14,893 nucleotides of DNA from an uncultured bacterium (GCA_905215725.1 CAJMRD010000051.1:1-14893), one strand, 5' to 3'; counted from the stretch's first letter, positions 1 to 6,930 are shown. The notes: a model not told the origin generated them from the sequence alone. Numbers and translations: made by a program.

Positions 1-21
1 TCCCAGCGCGTCCTCGGACAT

Positions 22-64
22 GAAAGAACCCCCGCTGCGCACTTCGTGCGGCGGGGGTTCTTTC
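22..64. terminator. Strong hairpin, probable bidirectional terminator
   Basis: A long stem pairs GAAAGAACCCCCGC with GCGGGGGTTCTTTC. An inner CGCAC/GTGCG stem closes a three-base TTC loop, with a two-base TG bulge on the left arm. Both strands end in a short TTCTTTC tract, so it could stop transcription either from the left (an unseen gene) or from the tetR-larCB direction, although the tetR stop is about 200 bases away. The flanks also pair: TCCCAGCGC at 1-9 is the reverse complement of GCGCTGGGA at 77-85. Confidence 0.75.
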
Positions 65-267
65 GTCCTGCGGAATGCGCTGGGAAGTTACCCCATGCGG
101 ACAGCTGCGGGATCTTGGCCGCGTTGGAACAAGCAGCCCAACATATAAATCTGAATTTGGATTTGGATGGGAGGGGCTTGTTGCTGTTGGGGGCGGTGAA
201 GCGCGAGTGACACTTTGGGATGCGTGGCGCCCTGGGTTGGGGCGATGCTTTGGGATGATGTTCTTAC
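65..267. other. Intergenic stretch without a recognisable gene
   Basis: I see no convincing coding region here. A short plus-strand open frame starting at 75 has no Shine-Dalgarno site and a composition unlike a protein. The stretch contains a short repeat, CTTTGGGATG at 213-222 and 248-257, and a weak CGCCC/GGGCG stem around 228-244, just downstream of the tetR stop, that might act as a poor terminator for the minus-strand operon. Confidence 0.4.
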
Positions 268-807
268 TTAGTTGAAGAGGGGTTTTATGGCCGATAAGTA
301 GTCTTTGGCTACGTCGGCTTTGTCTACTTGAAAGTTGTGCCAGGCCCACCATTGGACGGTGGCTACGAAGCTTGAGGCTATGTGGTGTAGTAGGAAGCTG
401 CGGTCCATGGTGCCGGCGGGGCCTGCGGGGTCGGCGGGGACGGTTTCGGCTGCGCGCGACATGATGGTCTTGCGGAGACAGTCGGCGAAGACGCGCGAGC
501 CGGCTCCGGCTACGAGGGCTCGAACGCCCTGACGGCGTTCCCAGAGGTTGTTGAGGATATGCTCGACTTGCACGAGTGGGTCGTCGAGCGGCGTACCATC
601 GTCGTCGAGGGCGTGGGTGCAGATGTCGCTCACGAGCTCGGACAGTAGGTCGTCTTTGCTCTTAAAGAGGCCGTAGAATGTCGCGCGGCCTACGTGGGCG
701 CGAGCGATGATGTCGCCGACAGTGATCTTGCCGTAGTCCTCCTCGCGAAGGAGCTCGGAAAACGCCGTGACAATAGCGGCGCGGCTTTTTTCTTTGCGGG
801 CATCCAT
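268..807 (-). CDS. TetR/AcrR-family transcriptional regulator
   Basis: A 179-residue protein with a TetR-type DNA-binding domain at the N-terminus. The helix-turn-helix covers about residues 28-48, with the family signature ITVGDI, then GRATFYGLFKSKDDLL. The C-terminal part is helical with a hydrophobic ligand-pocket character, but its ligand cannot be read from sequence. I chose the ATG at 807 because the signature begins soon after it and it sits 2 bases past the larC stop. The frame is open for 71 codons further upstream, but that part is arginine-rich shadow of larC. No clear Shine-Dalgarno site precedes the ATG, so translation is probably coupled to larC. Being the last gene of a larB-larC-tetR unit suggests it may regulate that unit or a nearby nickel- or lactate-related target; that is inference. 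A solitary, unrelated TetR is the alternative. Confidence 0.85.
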   Translation of the reverse strand: MDARKEKSRAAIVTAFSELLREEDYGKITVGDIIARAHVGRATFYGLFKSKDDLLSELVSDICTHALDDDGTPLDDPLVQVEHILNNLWERRQGVRALVAGAGSRVFADCLRKTIMSRAAETVPADPAGPAGTMDRSFLLHHIASSFVATVQWWAWHNFQVDKADVAKDYLSAIKPLFN

Positions 808-809
808 GG

Positions 810-1721
810 TTATGCATCCACTTGAACAAGCAGGCAACGGAGCGTGCCGGAGCAACCCTCGTAGGGACGCTTGCCGGCGCCGTAGCCGACGGCTTCGATG
901 CGGTAGCGTGCCGGCAGGTGCTCGGACGTGCGCAGCGCGGCGACGATGGCGGCGCCCGTGGGCGTCACGAGCTCGCCGGCGACCGGTGCGGGCGTGAGGG
1001 CGATATTGCCCGCCTGGCATAGGTTGACAACGGCGGGGACGGGAATGGGCATGAGGCCGTGGGCGCAGCGGATGGTGCCGTGGCCCTCGGAAAGCGACTC
1101 GACCACGATGTCCTCAATACCCAGGTCATCGAGGCAGATGGCGACAGCGCAGACGTCGACGATGGAGTCGACGGCGCCCACCTCATGGAACATGACGGTT
1201 TCGGGCGTTTTGCCGTGGGCCTTGGCCTCGGCGGCGGCAAGTGCGGTAAAGATGGCGAGCGCACGACGCTTGGCGCCATCGCTTAGCTGTGAGCCGTCGA
1301 TGATGGCGGTGACGTCCGCCAAAGAACGGTGGTGATGGTGGTGGGCGTGATGATGCCCCTCATGGCCATGGCCGTGGGTCTCATGATCATGCTCATGGCA
1401 GTGCTCGTGCTCGCCATGGTCATGATGGTGGTGCTCATGTTCGTGCGTGTGCTCGGCAGTTGCTTCGTTGCCGTAGAGCCAGGCCATATCGTGATCGTGG
1501 TTCTCGAGCTCCTCTGCAAGCTGGACGTCGAAATCGCAGGCGTCGATGCCATGCTTGTTTGCACGTGTAACGGCAACCTCAAACCCGTCAACCGGCAGTG
1601 TGGCGAGCTGTTCGCGCAGGTGCTCCTCGCTGGCGCCCAGATCGAGCAGGGCCGCGACGGTCATGTCGCCGCTGATGCCCGAGGTGCCGTCGATGATAAG
1701 CGTGTGCTGATGATTGGACAT
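810..1721 (-). CDS. larC: LarC-type nickel insertion protein, LarC1 part only
   Basis: LarC is the CTP-dependent cyclometallase that inserts nickel into the pincer cofactor of lactate racemase. The N-terminus shows the family motif DGTSGISGDM (11-20). A histidine-rich nickel-binding segment follows at 91-131, with 24 His in 41 residues. The core motifs follow: FHEVGAVDSIVD, then LTPAPVAGELVTPTGAA, then GYGAGKRPYEG...LRCLL. The protein ends directly after the LR motif, at 303 residues including the His-rich insert, whereas fused LarC proteins run to about 400 or more with a LarC2 domain. So the LarC2 part is not encoded here; the following frame is tetR. In Lactiplantibacillus plantarum, larC1 and larC2 are joined by a programmed frameshift. 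The start is supported by CTAAGGAGC just upstream, overlapping the larB stop; the gap to larB is 10 bases. Confidence 0.9.
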   Translation of the reverse strand: MSNHQHTLIIDGTSGISGDMTVAALLDLGASEEHLREQLATLPVDGFEVAVTRANKHGIDACDFDVQLAEELENHDHDMAWLYGNEATAEHTHEHEHHHHDHGEHEHCHEHDHETHGHGHEGHHHAHHHHHRSLADVTAIIDGSQLSDGAKRRALAIFTALAAAEAKAHGKTPETVMFHEVGAVDSIVDVCAVAICLDDLGIEDIVVESLSEGHGTIRCAHGLMPIPVPAVVNLCQAGNIALTPAPVAGELVTPTGAAIVAALRTSEHLPARYRIEAVGYGAGKRPYEGCSGTLRCLLVQVDA

Positions 1722-1731
1722 GGAATGCTCC

Positions 1732-2514
1732 TTAGCGGGCGCGGGGTGTGCCGGCGCTCAGATGATTGATAAGACTTGCCTGGTAGGCGGCGCCAAAGCC
1801 GTTGTCGATATTGACGACCGAAACGCCGCTGGCACAGGAGTTGAGCATGGCGAGCAGCGCGGCTACGCCACCAAAACTTGCGCCGTAGCCAACGCTGGTG
1901 GGAACGGCGATGACCGGACAGCTCACCAGACCGCCGATAACGCTCGCCAGCGCGCCCTCCATGCCGGCGATGGCGATGACCACCTGCGCCTGGGCAAGTT
2001 CCTCGGCATGCGCGAGCAGGCGGTGCAGGCCGGCGACACCTACGTCGTAGAGGCGGTCGACCTCGTTGCCATAGAACTCGGCCGTCAACGCGGCTTCTTC
2101 GGCGACGGGTAAGTCGCTCGTGCCGGCGCAGGCGACGACGATGCGTCCGTTGCCGGTAGGGGAGGGCTTGCCGCCCACGAGGGCGAGCTGCGCGTCCGGG
2201 ACATATCCCAGGTCAATGCCGTTGCCGAGAAGCTCAGCGGTGCGCGCGGCTTTTTCGGCATCCAGGCGCGTGACCAGGATGCGCTCCTGGCCGGCATCGT
2301 GCAGCGCTTCGATAATGGCGGCAATCTGCTCGGCGGTTTTACCGGCGCCGTAGACAACCTCGCCGACTCCCTGGCGCACCCCGCGTGAAAGATCGAGCTG
2401 CGCAAAACCCAGATCGGCGGTTGGCGCCGTCTGGATGCGCGTGAGGGCGACTGCCGGGGTGACTGTTCCGTCGGCAACATCGCTCAGCAATTGCTCAAGA
2501 TCTCGCTTATCCAT
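1732..2514 (-). CDS. larB: LarB, pyridinium-3,5-biscarboxylic acid mononucleotide synthase
   Basis: LarB carboxylates the pyridinium ring of nicotinic acid adenine dinucleotide and cleaves its phosphoanhydride, the first step of nickel-pincer cofactor synthesis. The N-terminal part has the family pattern SRGVRQGVGEVVYGAGKT. The C-terminal PurE-like domain has ACAGTSDLPVAEEA, then AGMEGALASVIGGL, PTSVGYGASFGG and NSCASG, where Cys227 corresponds to the reactive cysteine reported for LarB. At 260 residues it matches the family. I start at 2514 because GAAGGGAAC lies 4-12 bases upstream; an in-frame start at 2547 would add 11 unconserved residues and lacks such a site. It is the first gene of larB-larC-tetR. 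LarA and LarE, needed for a working racemase, are not in the window. Confidence 0.92.
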   Translation of the reverse strand: MDKRDLEQLLSDVADGTVTPAVALTRIQTAPTADLGFAQLDLSRGVRQGVGEVVYGAGKTAEQIAAIIEALHDAGQERILVTRLDAEKAARTAELLGNGIDLGYVPDAQLALVGGKPSPTGNGRIVVACAGTSDLPVAEEAALTAEFYGNEVDRLYDVGVAGLHRLLAHAEELAQAQVVIAIAGMEGALASVIGGLVSCPVIAVPTSVGYGASFGGVAALLAMLNSCASGVSVVNIDNGFGAAYQASLINHLSAGTPRAR

Positions 2515-2556
2515 ATATGTTCCCTTCGACGGTGCAAAGTCTAGCACTCAAGGGCA

Positions 2557-2592
2557 AGTTTCCGAACACTAAGACAAAATTGTTCGGAAACT
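2557..2592. promoter_or_regulatory. Perfect 12-bp inverted repeat upstream of larB
   Basis: AGTTTCCGAACA at 2557-2568 and TGTTCGGAAACT at 2581-2592 are exact reverse complements with a 12-base spacer. On the minus strand it lies 43-78 bases before the larB start. A weak promoter reading (TTCGGA, 17 bases, TAGACT at 2543-2538) would place one arm on the -35 box, as expected for a repressor site. No T-run follows, so I prefer an operator to a serB terminator. The operon's own TetR protein is a natural candidate ligand. Confidence 0.5.
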
Positions 2593-2627
2593 ATAGGACA
2601 GACTGATTCAATTGTTAGACGGATCGG

Positions 2628-3263
2628 CTAGTCACGCAGGATGATGTCCATGGCGAGCATCAGGTTGCGCTCGTCGATGGCAAACGGGGCGGCTTCGCGC
2701 GTCTTGGGCTTGGCGCAAAACGCGATGCCCGTGCCCGCAGCCTGAATCATGGGGATGTCGTTGGCGCCGTCGCCGATTGCCACGGTATGGGCCATGTCGA
2801 CACCGCACTCAACTGCCCAGTCCAGCAGCTGGATGAGCTTGGACTCTTTGGTCACAATGTCTGCCGCCAGCTTGCCCGTGAGCTTGCCGTCCACGACTTC
2901 CAGGCGGTTGGCCAGGCAAAAATCGATGCCCGCGGCGGCCACGATCTTATCGGCGACCTCGTGAAAGCCGCCGCTTACCACGCCGACCTTCCAGCCCTTG
3001 CTGTGCGCCGAGCGCACAAGCTCCAGCGCGCCAGGGGTAAACGTCACGCGCTCAAAGGTGCGCTCGAACACACTCTCGTCCAAGCCGGCAAGCAGCCCCG
3101 CGCGTTCCTCGAGCGCCTGCTTAAAGTCGAGCTCGCCGCGCATGGCGCGCTCGGTGATCTGCGCTACCTGCTTGCCCACGCCGGCCTCCTCGCCCAACAG
3201 GTCGATGACCTCCTGGTTGATGAGCGTAGAGTCGATATCCATAACGATGAGGCGTGCAGTCAT
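2628..3263 (-). CDS. serB: Phosphoserine phosphatase (HAD superfamily)
   Basis: Hydrolyses O-phosphoserine to serine, the last step of serine synthesis. All HAD motifs are visible. Motif I is MDIDST with nucleophile Asp9 and acid/base Asp11. Motif II is VVSGGF with Ser97 and Gly98. Motif III is a lysine in ESKLIQLLDW (about Lys142). Motif IV is GDGANDIPM with Asp165 and Asp169. The cap segment between motifs I and II has the substrate-typical Glu18 and Met41-Arg42. At 211 residues it is the minimal form without an ACT domain. The start at 3263 is preceded by TAGGAAAGG. It is divergent from aspS across a 256-base gap. No other serine genes are adjacent. A related HAD phosphatase with another substrate is possible but less likely. 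Confidence 0.9.
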   Translation of the reverse strand: MTARLIVMDIDSTLINQEVIDLLGEEAGVGKQVAQITERAMRGELDFKQALEERAGLLAGLDESVFERTFERVTFTPGALELVRSAHSKGWKVGVVSGGFHEVADKIVAAAGIDFCLANRLEVVDGKLTGKLAADIVTKESKLIQLLDWAVECGVDMAHTVAIGDGANDIPMIQAAGTGIAFCAKPKTREAAPFAIDERNLMLAMDIILRD

Positions 3264-3408
3264 GGCGGGCCTTTCCTAGTGCAGTTGTATTGGGGCACAT
3301 TGTCGCACGCGGTGCGCCTGGGCGACGGCCAGGCCGCGTCAATTGTTTCGTCTCCGTCAAGTCTTTGGGCAAGAGTTACTTTTTCGCGGTACATCGACGT
3401 GGGTGCGA

Positions 3409-3498
3409 TAAGATAGAACGCCATGTCCGGCTGCGCGGTTTACGCAGGCTGGGCAAATCTGTACGACGCCGCCCGGAACGACACGGGGCGGCACAGAT
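3409..3498 (+). promoter_or_regulatory. Possible promoter and structured leader of aspS
   Basis: TAAGAT at 3409-3414 is a possible -10 box; no good -35 is visible. Two hairpins follow. CTGCG at 3431-3435 pairs with CGCAG at 3443-3447. A larger structure has ATCTGT (3457-3462) with ACAGAT (3493-3498) outside and GCCGCCC (3468-3474) with GGGCGGC (3486-3492) inside. The larger hairpin ends 4 bases before the strong AAAGGAGG ribosome site at 3503-3510. No T-box motif or other known riboswitch signature was recognised. Confidence 0.35.
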
Positions 3499-3519
3499 CC
3501 ATAAAGGAGGATCACTGGT

Positions 3520-5307
3520 ATGAGCCAGACCCGTCCCATCGATGAGCATTCCATGCACACCCGTACCTGCGGCGAGCTTCGCTTCGAGAACGTGGGCGAA
3601 GAGGTCACCCTCACCGGTTGGGTGAGCCGTCGCCGCGACCACGGCGGCCTTATCTTCTGCGACCTTCGCGACCGCGAGGGCATCACGCAGCTCACCTTCG
3701 ACCCCGAGCACTCCGATGGCGATGCCTTTAAGATCGCCGAGACCATGCGTCCCGAGTGGCCCATCAAGATCCACGGCGTCGTGCGCGCCCGTGGCGAGGA
3801 GACCACCAACACCAAGCTCGCGACCGGCGAGATCGAGGTCCTGACCGACCACGCCGAGGTGCTCAACACGTCCGTCACCCCGCCGTTCCAGATCGAGGAC
3901 GGCATCGAGACCAGCGAGGACACCCGCCTGCGCTACCGCTATCTGGACCTCCGCCGTCCCGAGATGATGGCCAACCTCAAGCTGCGCTCCGACTTCACCT
4001 TTGCCATTCGCGAGGCGCTGCACAACCGTGAGTTCATGGAGGTCGAGACGCCCTCCCTGTTTAAGTCCACGCCCGAGGGCGCCCGCGACTTCATCGTTCC
4101 CAGCCGCATCCAGCCGGGCAACTTCTACGCCCTGCCGCAGTCCCCGCAGCTCCTGAAGCAGCTGCTCATGGTCGGTGGCGTCGAGCGCTACTACCAGGTT
4201 GCCAAGTGCTTCCGCGACGAGGACCTGCGTGCCGACCGTCAGCCCGAGTTCACTCAGGTCGATATCGAGATGTCCTTCGTGGACCAGAACGATGTCATGA
4301 GCGCGCTCGAGGAGGTCCTGGCCGATGCCTTCGGCCGCATGGGTGTCGAGATGCCCACGCCGCTGCGTCGCATGGACTACTGGGAGGCCATGGACACCTA
4401 TGGCTCCGACAAGCCCGATACCCGCTATGGCATGCACCTGGTCGACCTGACCGACATCTTCGCCCACTCCAAGTTCAAGGTCTTTGCGACTGCCGCAAAC
4501 GAGGAGGGCTCTGTCGTCAAGGCCATCAACGCCAAGGGCGCCGGTGCCTGGGCACGTGCCAAGATCGATAAGCTCGCCGGCGTGGCCTCCACGTTTGGCG
4601 CCAAGGGTCTGGCTTGGATCGCCTTCCGCGAGGACGGCTCTATCAACAGCCCCATCGTCAAGTTCTTCTCGGACGAGGAGATGGCGGCTCTGCGCGAGCG
4701 CATGGACGTCGAGCCCGGCGACCTTGTGATGTTCGCCGCCGGCCCGCGCCTGCTCTCTGACGAGATCCTGGGCGGCATGCGTTCCCACATGGCCAATGCG
4801 CTCGAGATCAAGCGCGAGGGTCACGACTTCCTGTGGGTCGTCAACTTCCCGCTGTTCCATTGGGATGAGGACCGCAAGGCTTACGCTGCCGAGCACCAGC
4901 CCTTTACCCTGCCGACCGAGACCGACATCGCCAAGATCGAGGCCGACCCGTTGGCAGCCGGTTCTTGCACCTACGACTTTGTCATGGACGGCTTTGAGGC
5001 CGGCGGCGGCGGTATGCGTATCCACAACGCCGAGATGCAGATGTCCATGCTCAAGCTCCTGGGCTTTACCGAGGAGCGCGCCGAGTCTCAGTTTGGCTTC
5101 CTCATGGAGGCCCTCAAGTTTGGTGCACCCCCGATGGGCGGTTTCGCATTGGGCCTGGACCGCGTGTGCATGCTGCTCACCGGTTCCGACTCCATCCGCG
5201 ACGTCATGGCGTTCCCCAAGACGGCCAGCGGCTCCGACCTCATGTCGGGCGCCCCGAGTGCCGTTAGTGGCGCCCAGCTCAAGGACGTCAGCCTGCGCCT
5301 GATGTAG
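3520..5307 (+). CDS. aspS: Aspartyl-tRNA synthetase, bacterial type
   Basis: A class II synthetase of 595 residues, the usual bacterial length, charging tRNA with aspartate. In order: an N-terminal OB-fold anticodon domain (about 12-115, with GWVSRRRDHGGLIF), then the class II catalytic core, where the flipping-type segment STPEGARDF and the motif 2 run CFRDEDLRADRQPEFTQVD (from Cys230) are near identical to E. coli. The bacterial GAD insertion follows (about 300-420), then motif 3, GFALGLDRVCMLL, with Arg548. His41 stands where E. coli has Leu30 in the OB fold. A histidine at this place has been linked with non-discriminating enzymes that also charge tRNA-Asn. The start has AAAGGAGG 9 bases upstream. 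Residues 1-11 precede the usual family start, so Met12 is an alternative but lacks its own ribosome site. Confidence 0.97.
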   Translation: MSQTRPIDEHSMHTRTCGELRFENVGEEVTLTGWVSRRRDHGGLIFCDLRDREGITQLTFDPEHSDGDAFKIAETMRPEWPIKIHGVVRARGEETTNTKLATGEIEVLTDHAEVLNTSVTPPFQIEDGIETSEDTRLRYRYLDLRRPEMMANLKLRSDFTFAIREALHNREFMEVETPSLFKSTPEGARDFIVPSRIQPGNFYALPQSPQLLKQLLMVGGVERYYQVAKCFRDEDLRADRQPEFTQVDIEMSFVDQNDVMSALEEVLADAFGRMGVEMPTPLRRMDYWEAMDTYGSDKPDTRYGMHLVDLTDIFAHSKFKVFATAANEEGSVVKAINAKGAGAWARAKIDKLAGVASTFGAKGLAWIAFREDGSINSPIVKFFSDEEMAALRERMDVEPGDLVMFAAGPRLLSDEILGGMRSHMANALEIKREGHDFLWVVNFPLFHWDEDRKAYAAEHQPFTLPTETDIAKIEADPLAAGSCTYDFVMDGFEAGGGGMRIHNAEMQMSMLKLLGFTEERAESQFGFLMEALKFGAPPMGGFALGLDRVCMLLTGSDSIRDVMAFPKTASGSDLMSGAPSAVSGAQLKDVSLRLM

Positions 5308-5330
5308 GCGAGCGGCTACATATTGCCCGT

Positions 5331-5365
5331 AACGAGGGAAGGACGCGTGCCTTCCCTCGTTTTTT
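5331..5365 (+). terminator. Intrinsic terminator of aspS
   Basis: AACGAGGGAAGG at 5331-5342 pairs perfectly over 12 bases with CCTTCCCTCGTT at 5350-5361, around a 7-base loop and followed by more T residues. It lies 24 bases after the aspS stop. Confidence 0.92.
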
Positions 5366-5438
5366 ATGCGTGGGTGTTGCGAGGGCATAGGTTGACCGGG
5401 CGTCGCGGAAAGTGCGTCCCGGAATCTGCGTCCAGAAC

Positions 5439-5482
5439 GGGTCGCGCTTTCCCAAAGGGGGTCCTCTGGGAAAGCGCGACCC
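5439..5482. repeat. Long palindrome 1 of 3 (aspS/lacI gap)
   Basis: GGGTCGCGCTTTCCCA at 5439-5454 and TGGGAAAGCGCGACCC at 5467-5482 are exact reverse complements (16 bp, 12-base loop). The two neighbouring palindromes have the same architecture. There is no T-run on either strand, so it is not a standard terminator, although it sits between convergent genes. Confidence 0.75.
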
Positions 5483-5499
5483 AGTACTCGGCAAAATAA

Positions 5500-5545
5500 T
5501 GGGGCACAGTTTCCGGTTGAGCTGTCTAACGGAAACTGTGCCCCA
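5500..5545. repeat. Long palindrome 2 of 3 (aspS/lacI gap)
   Basis: TGGGGCACAGTTTCCG at 5500-5515 and CGGAAACTGTGCCCCA at 5530-5545 are exact reverse complements (16 bp, 14-base loop). The left arm shares the GGG...TTTCC frame with palindromes 1 and 3 but differs in the middle bases, and the right arm differs to match. Confidence 0.75.
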
Positions 5546-5561
5546 GAATGAGCGCTCAAAC

Positions 5562-5605
5562 GGGACAGGCTTTCCGCAACAACTGTTTGGCGGAAAGCCT
5601 GCCCC
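5562..5605. repeat. Long palindrome 3 of 3 (aspS/lacI gap)
   Basis: GGGACAGGCTTTCCGC at 5562-5577 pairs with GCGGAAAGCCTGCCCC at 5590-5605, 15 of 16 positions, with one A:C mismatch and a 12-base loop. It ends 7 bases before the lacI stop. A lone right-arm-like piece, GCGGAAAGTGCGTCCC at about 5405-5420, may be the remnant of a fourth copy. The remaining bases of this 304-base gap hold only the aspS terminator and show no gene. Confidence 0.7.
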
Positions 5606-5611
5606 AGTTTC

Positions 5612-6628
5612 TTATAGCGAGTCTCTCTGAACGAGCTGCATGTGCATGACGGTGGTGGTGGGCTCGGCACCCTTGATCATGTCGAGCGCAATGTTGGCGG
5701 CCATGTGTCCTTCTTCGCGCAGGGGCTGGCGGACGGTCGTGAGCGCGGGGACGCAGCGCGCCGCAATCTCGTGATCGTCGAAGCCGACGACAGAAACGTC
5801 CGCAGGAACGGATAGGCCTGCCTCGTTGAGTGCGGTGATGACGCCAGCCGCGATACGGTCCGATCCGCAGAGCACGCCATCGAAAGCAATCTCGCGCGCG
5901 AGGATCTGGTGCATGGCCTGATAGCCGTCTCCGCTGTTCCAGCCGGTATAGATAACGTTTGCGTCTGGGAGGTCTTCGCCCAAGACGGCGCGGTAGCCGC
6001 GCAGGCGGTCGACAACAGCGGGGTTGTCTTGCGGTCCCAACACGGCGACGATATCTTTGCGCCCGCGATCCTTCATGGCGAGTGCCGCAAAATGTCCGCC
6101 CTCTTCGTCGTCAGAGTAGACCGTCGAGAACACATCGCGATAGGGGTGGCCCTCGAGCTGGCCACACAACACGGTGGGTACGCCCAGCTCGCGCAGCACC
6201 TCGAGCAGCTCGCTGCCTTTGTAGGGAGAGACGTCGATCACGGCGTCGAACGAGCGGCGCTCAAAGTGCTCGCGTGCGCGGTTGCGCTCATGCGTAGAAG
6301 ACGCCTGTAAGATAACGGGCAGATAGGACGACTCCGACAGTTCCTCGGTAATGCCGCTCAAAAACTCGCTATAAGTGGGGTCGCTGAAGAGTTCACTTAG
6401 GGGCTCGGTCACGAGCACGGCGATGATTTCCGTGCGCCCGACAGCGAGCGCTCGGCCACGAGCGTTGGGGACAAAATTGACTTCCTTGGCCGCCGCGCGG
6501 ACGCGCCTTTTGGTTTCCTCGCTAATGCGGGGCGAATCGTTGAGAGCGCGCGATGCCGTGGAGCGCGACACGCCGGCAGCTGCGGCAACCTCGGCAAGCG
6601 TAGGTGCGGTGCGAACTGGTTGTGTCAT
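5612..6628 (-). CDS. LacI/GalR-family transcriptional repressor
   Basis: A 338-residue LacI-family protein of standard length. The N-terminal helix-turn-helix is TLAEVAAAAGVSRSTASRAL (about 10-29), with the hinge region near NFVPNARGRALAVGRT. A periplasmic-binding-protein-like sugar-sensing domain follows, with the usual late motifs FDGVLCGSDRIAAGVITAL, then DVSVVGFDD and LTTVRQPLREEG. The start at 6628 is preceded by CAGGAG. It is divergent from the beta-galactosidase gene, and three identical LacI-type sites lie in the shared gap, so it most likely represses the beta-galactosidase operon and is relieved by a galactoside or its product. It plays the part EbgR plays in E. coli; orthology is not shown. 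Confidence 0.93.
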   Translation of the reverse strand: MTQPVRTAPTLAEVAAAAGVSRSTASRALNDSPRISEETKRRVRAAAKEVNFVPNARGRALAVGRTEIIAVLVTEPLSELFSDPTYSEFLSGITEELSESSYLPVILQASSTHERNRAREHFERRSFDAVIDVSPYKGSELLEVLRELGVPTVLCGQLEGHPYRDVFSTVYSDDEEGGHFAALAMKDRGRKDIVAVLGPQDNPAVVDRLRGYRAVLGEDLPDANVIYTGWNSGDGYQAMHQILAREIAFDGVLCGSDRIAAGVITALNEAGLSVPADVSVVGFDDHEIAARCVPALTTVRQPLREEGHMAANIALDMIKGAEPTTTVMHMQLVQRDSL

Positions 6629-6689
6629 GGTGTCTCCTGGAAAATGCGGTCGATGTTGTCACTGATACGGGCTAGTGCGGATACAGCTT

Positions 6690-6733
6690 ACTATAGTGCG
6701 CCTGAACAGCGTTCATGATATCCGGTGACCGGT
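6690..6733 (-). promoter_or_regulatory. Possible lacI promoter with a weak operator-like site
   Basis: On the minus strand TATAGT (6695-6690) is a good -10 box about 62 bases before the lacI start. The -35 is poor. ACCGGT at 6728-6733, within GTGACCGGTGTC, resembles the centre of the three strong operators and lies a little upstream of the expected -35, which could allow mild autoregulation. Between this site and the first strong operator (6734-6871) I see nothing else apart from a TGCAACC half-site near 6741. Confidence 0.35.
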
Positions 6734-6871
6734 GTCGTTTTGCAACCAAGCCGAAATCGAATACGTCTCGTGTGGGTGAGATATCAGCGGGCGTGGAGGT
6801 TGCCTACGAGCTTAAGAACGATGTCTTGTGCTGAGTTTCGATACTCAGGGTGACATAAGTGTTGCGATTGT

Positions 6872-6885
6872 ACAACCGGTTGCAC
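6872..6885 (+). promoter_or_regulatory. LacI-family operator O1
   Basis: ACAACCGGTTGCAC, with the perfect 10-base palindrome CAACCGGTTG centred on CG, the usual form of LacI/GalR operators. It is the farthest of three identical copies from the beta-galactosidase gene. Confidence 0.85.
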
Positions 6886-6916
6886 CGTTAACCCTGCCAA
6901 ATCGACCGTTCAGCGG

Positions 6917-6930
6917 ACAACCGGTTGCAC
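6917..6930 (+). promoter_or_regulatory. LacI-family operator O2
   Basis: The same 14 bases as O1, in the same orientation, 45 bases downstream. It covers the likely -35 box of the beta-galactosidase promoter. Confidence 0.85.

Noticed and set aside
75..275. Small plus-strand open frame of 66 codons
   Set aside because: No ribosome site, odd composition (many Gly, Trp), and it overlaps the tetR end; not supported as a gene.
268..1020. LarC-TetR fusion by frameshift, since the TetR frame stays open 71 codons into larC
   Set aside because: The upstream 71 codons are arginine-rich, non-conserved shadow, TetR proteins begin close to Met at 807, and no slippery site was seen near the larC stop.
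1283..1591. Histidine-repeat region read as a separate gene or CRISPR-like repeat
   Set aside because: The short CAT/CAC-type repetition is the His-rich insert of larC in frame; there are no regular spacers and no second gene with a ribosome site.
3415..3510. T-box riboswitch before aspS
   Set aside because: The conserved T-box sequence and a matching terminator/antiterminator pair are not present.
3376..5670. A very long minus-strand open frame of over 760 codons opposite aspS
   Set aside because: It is the antisense shadow of aspS. GAC/GAG/CTC-rich codon use keeps the opposite frame open. Its product is low-complexity with no family motifs, and aspS is unmistakable.
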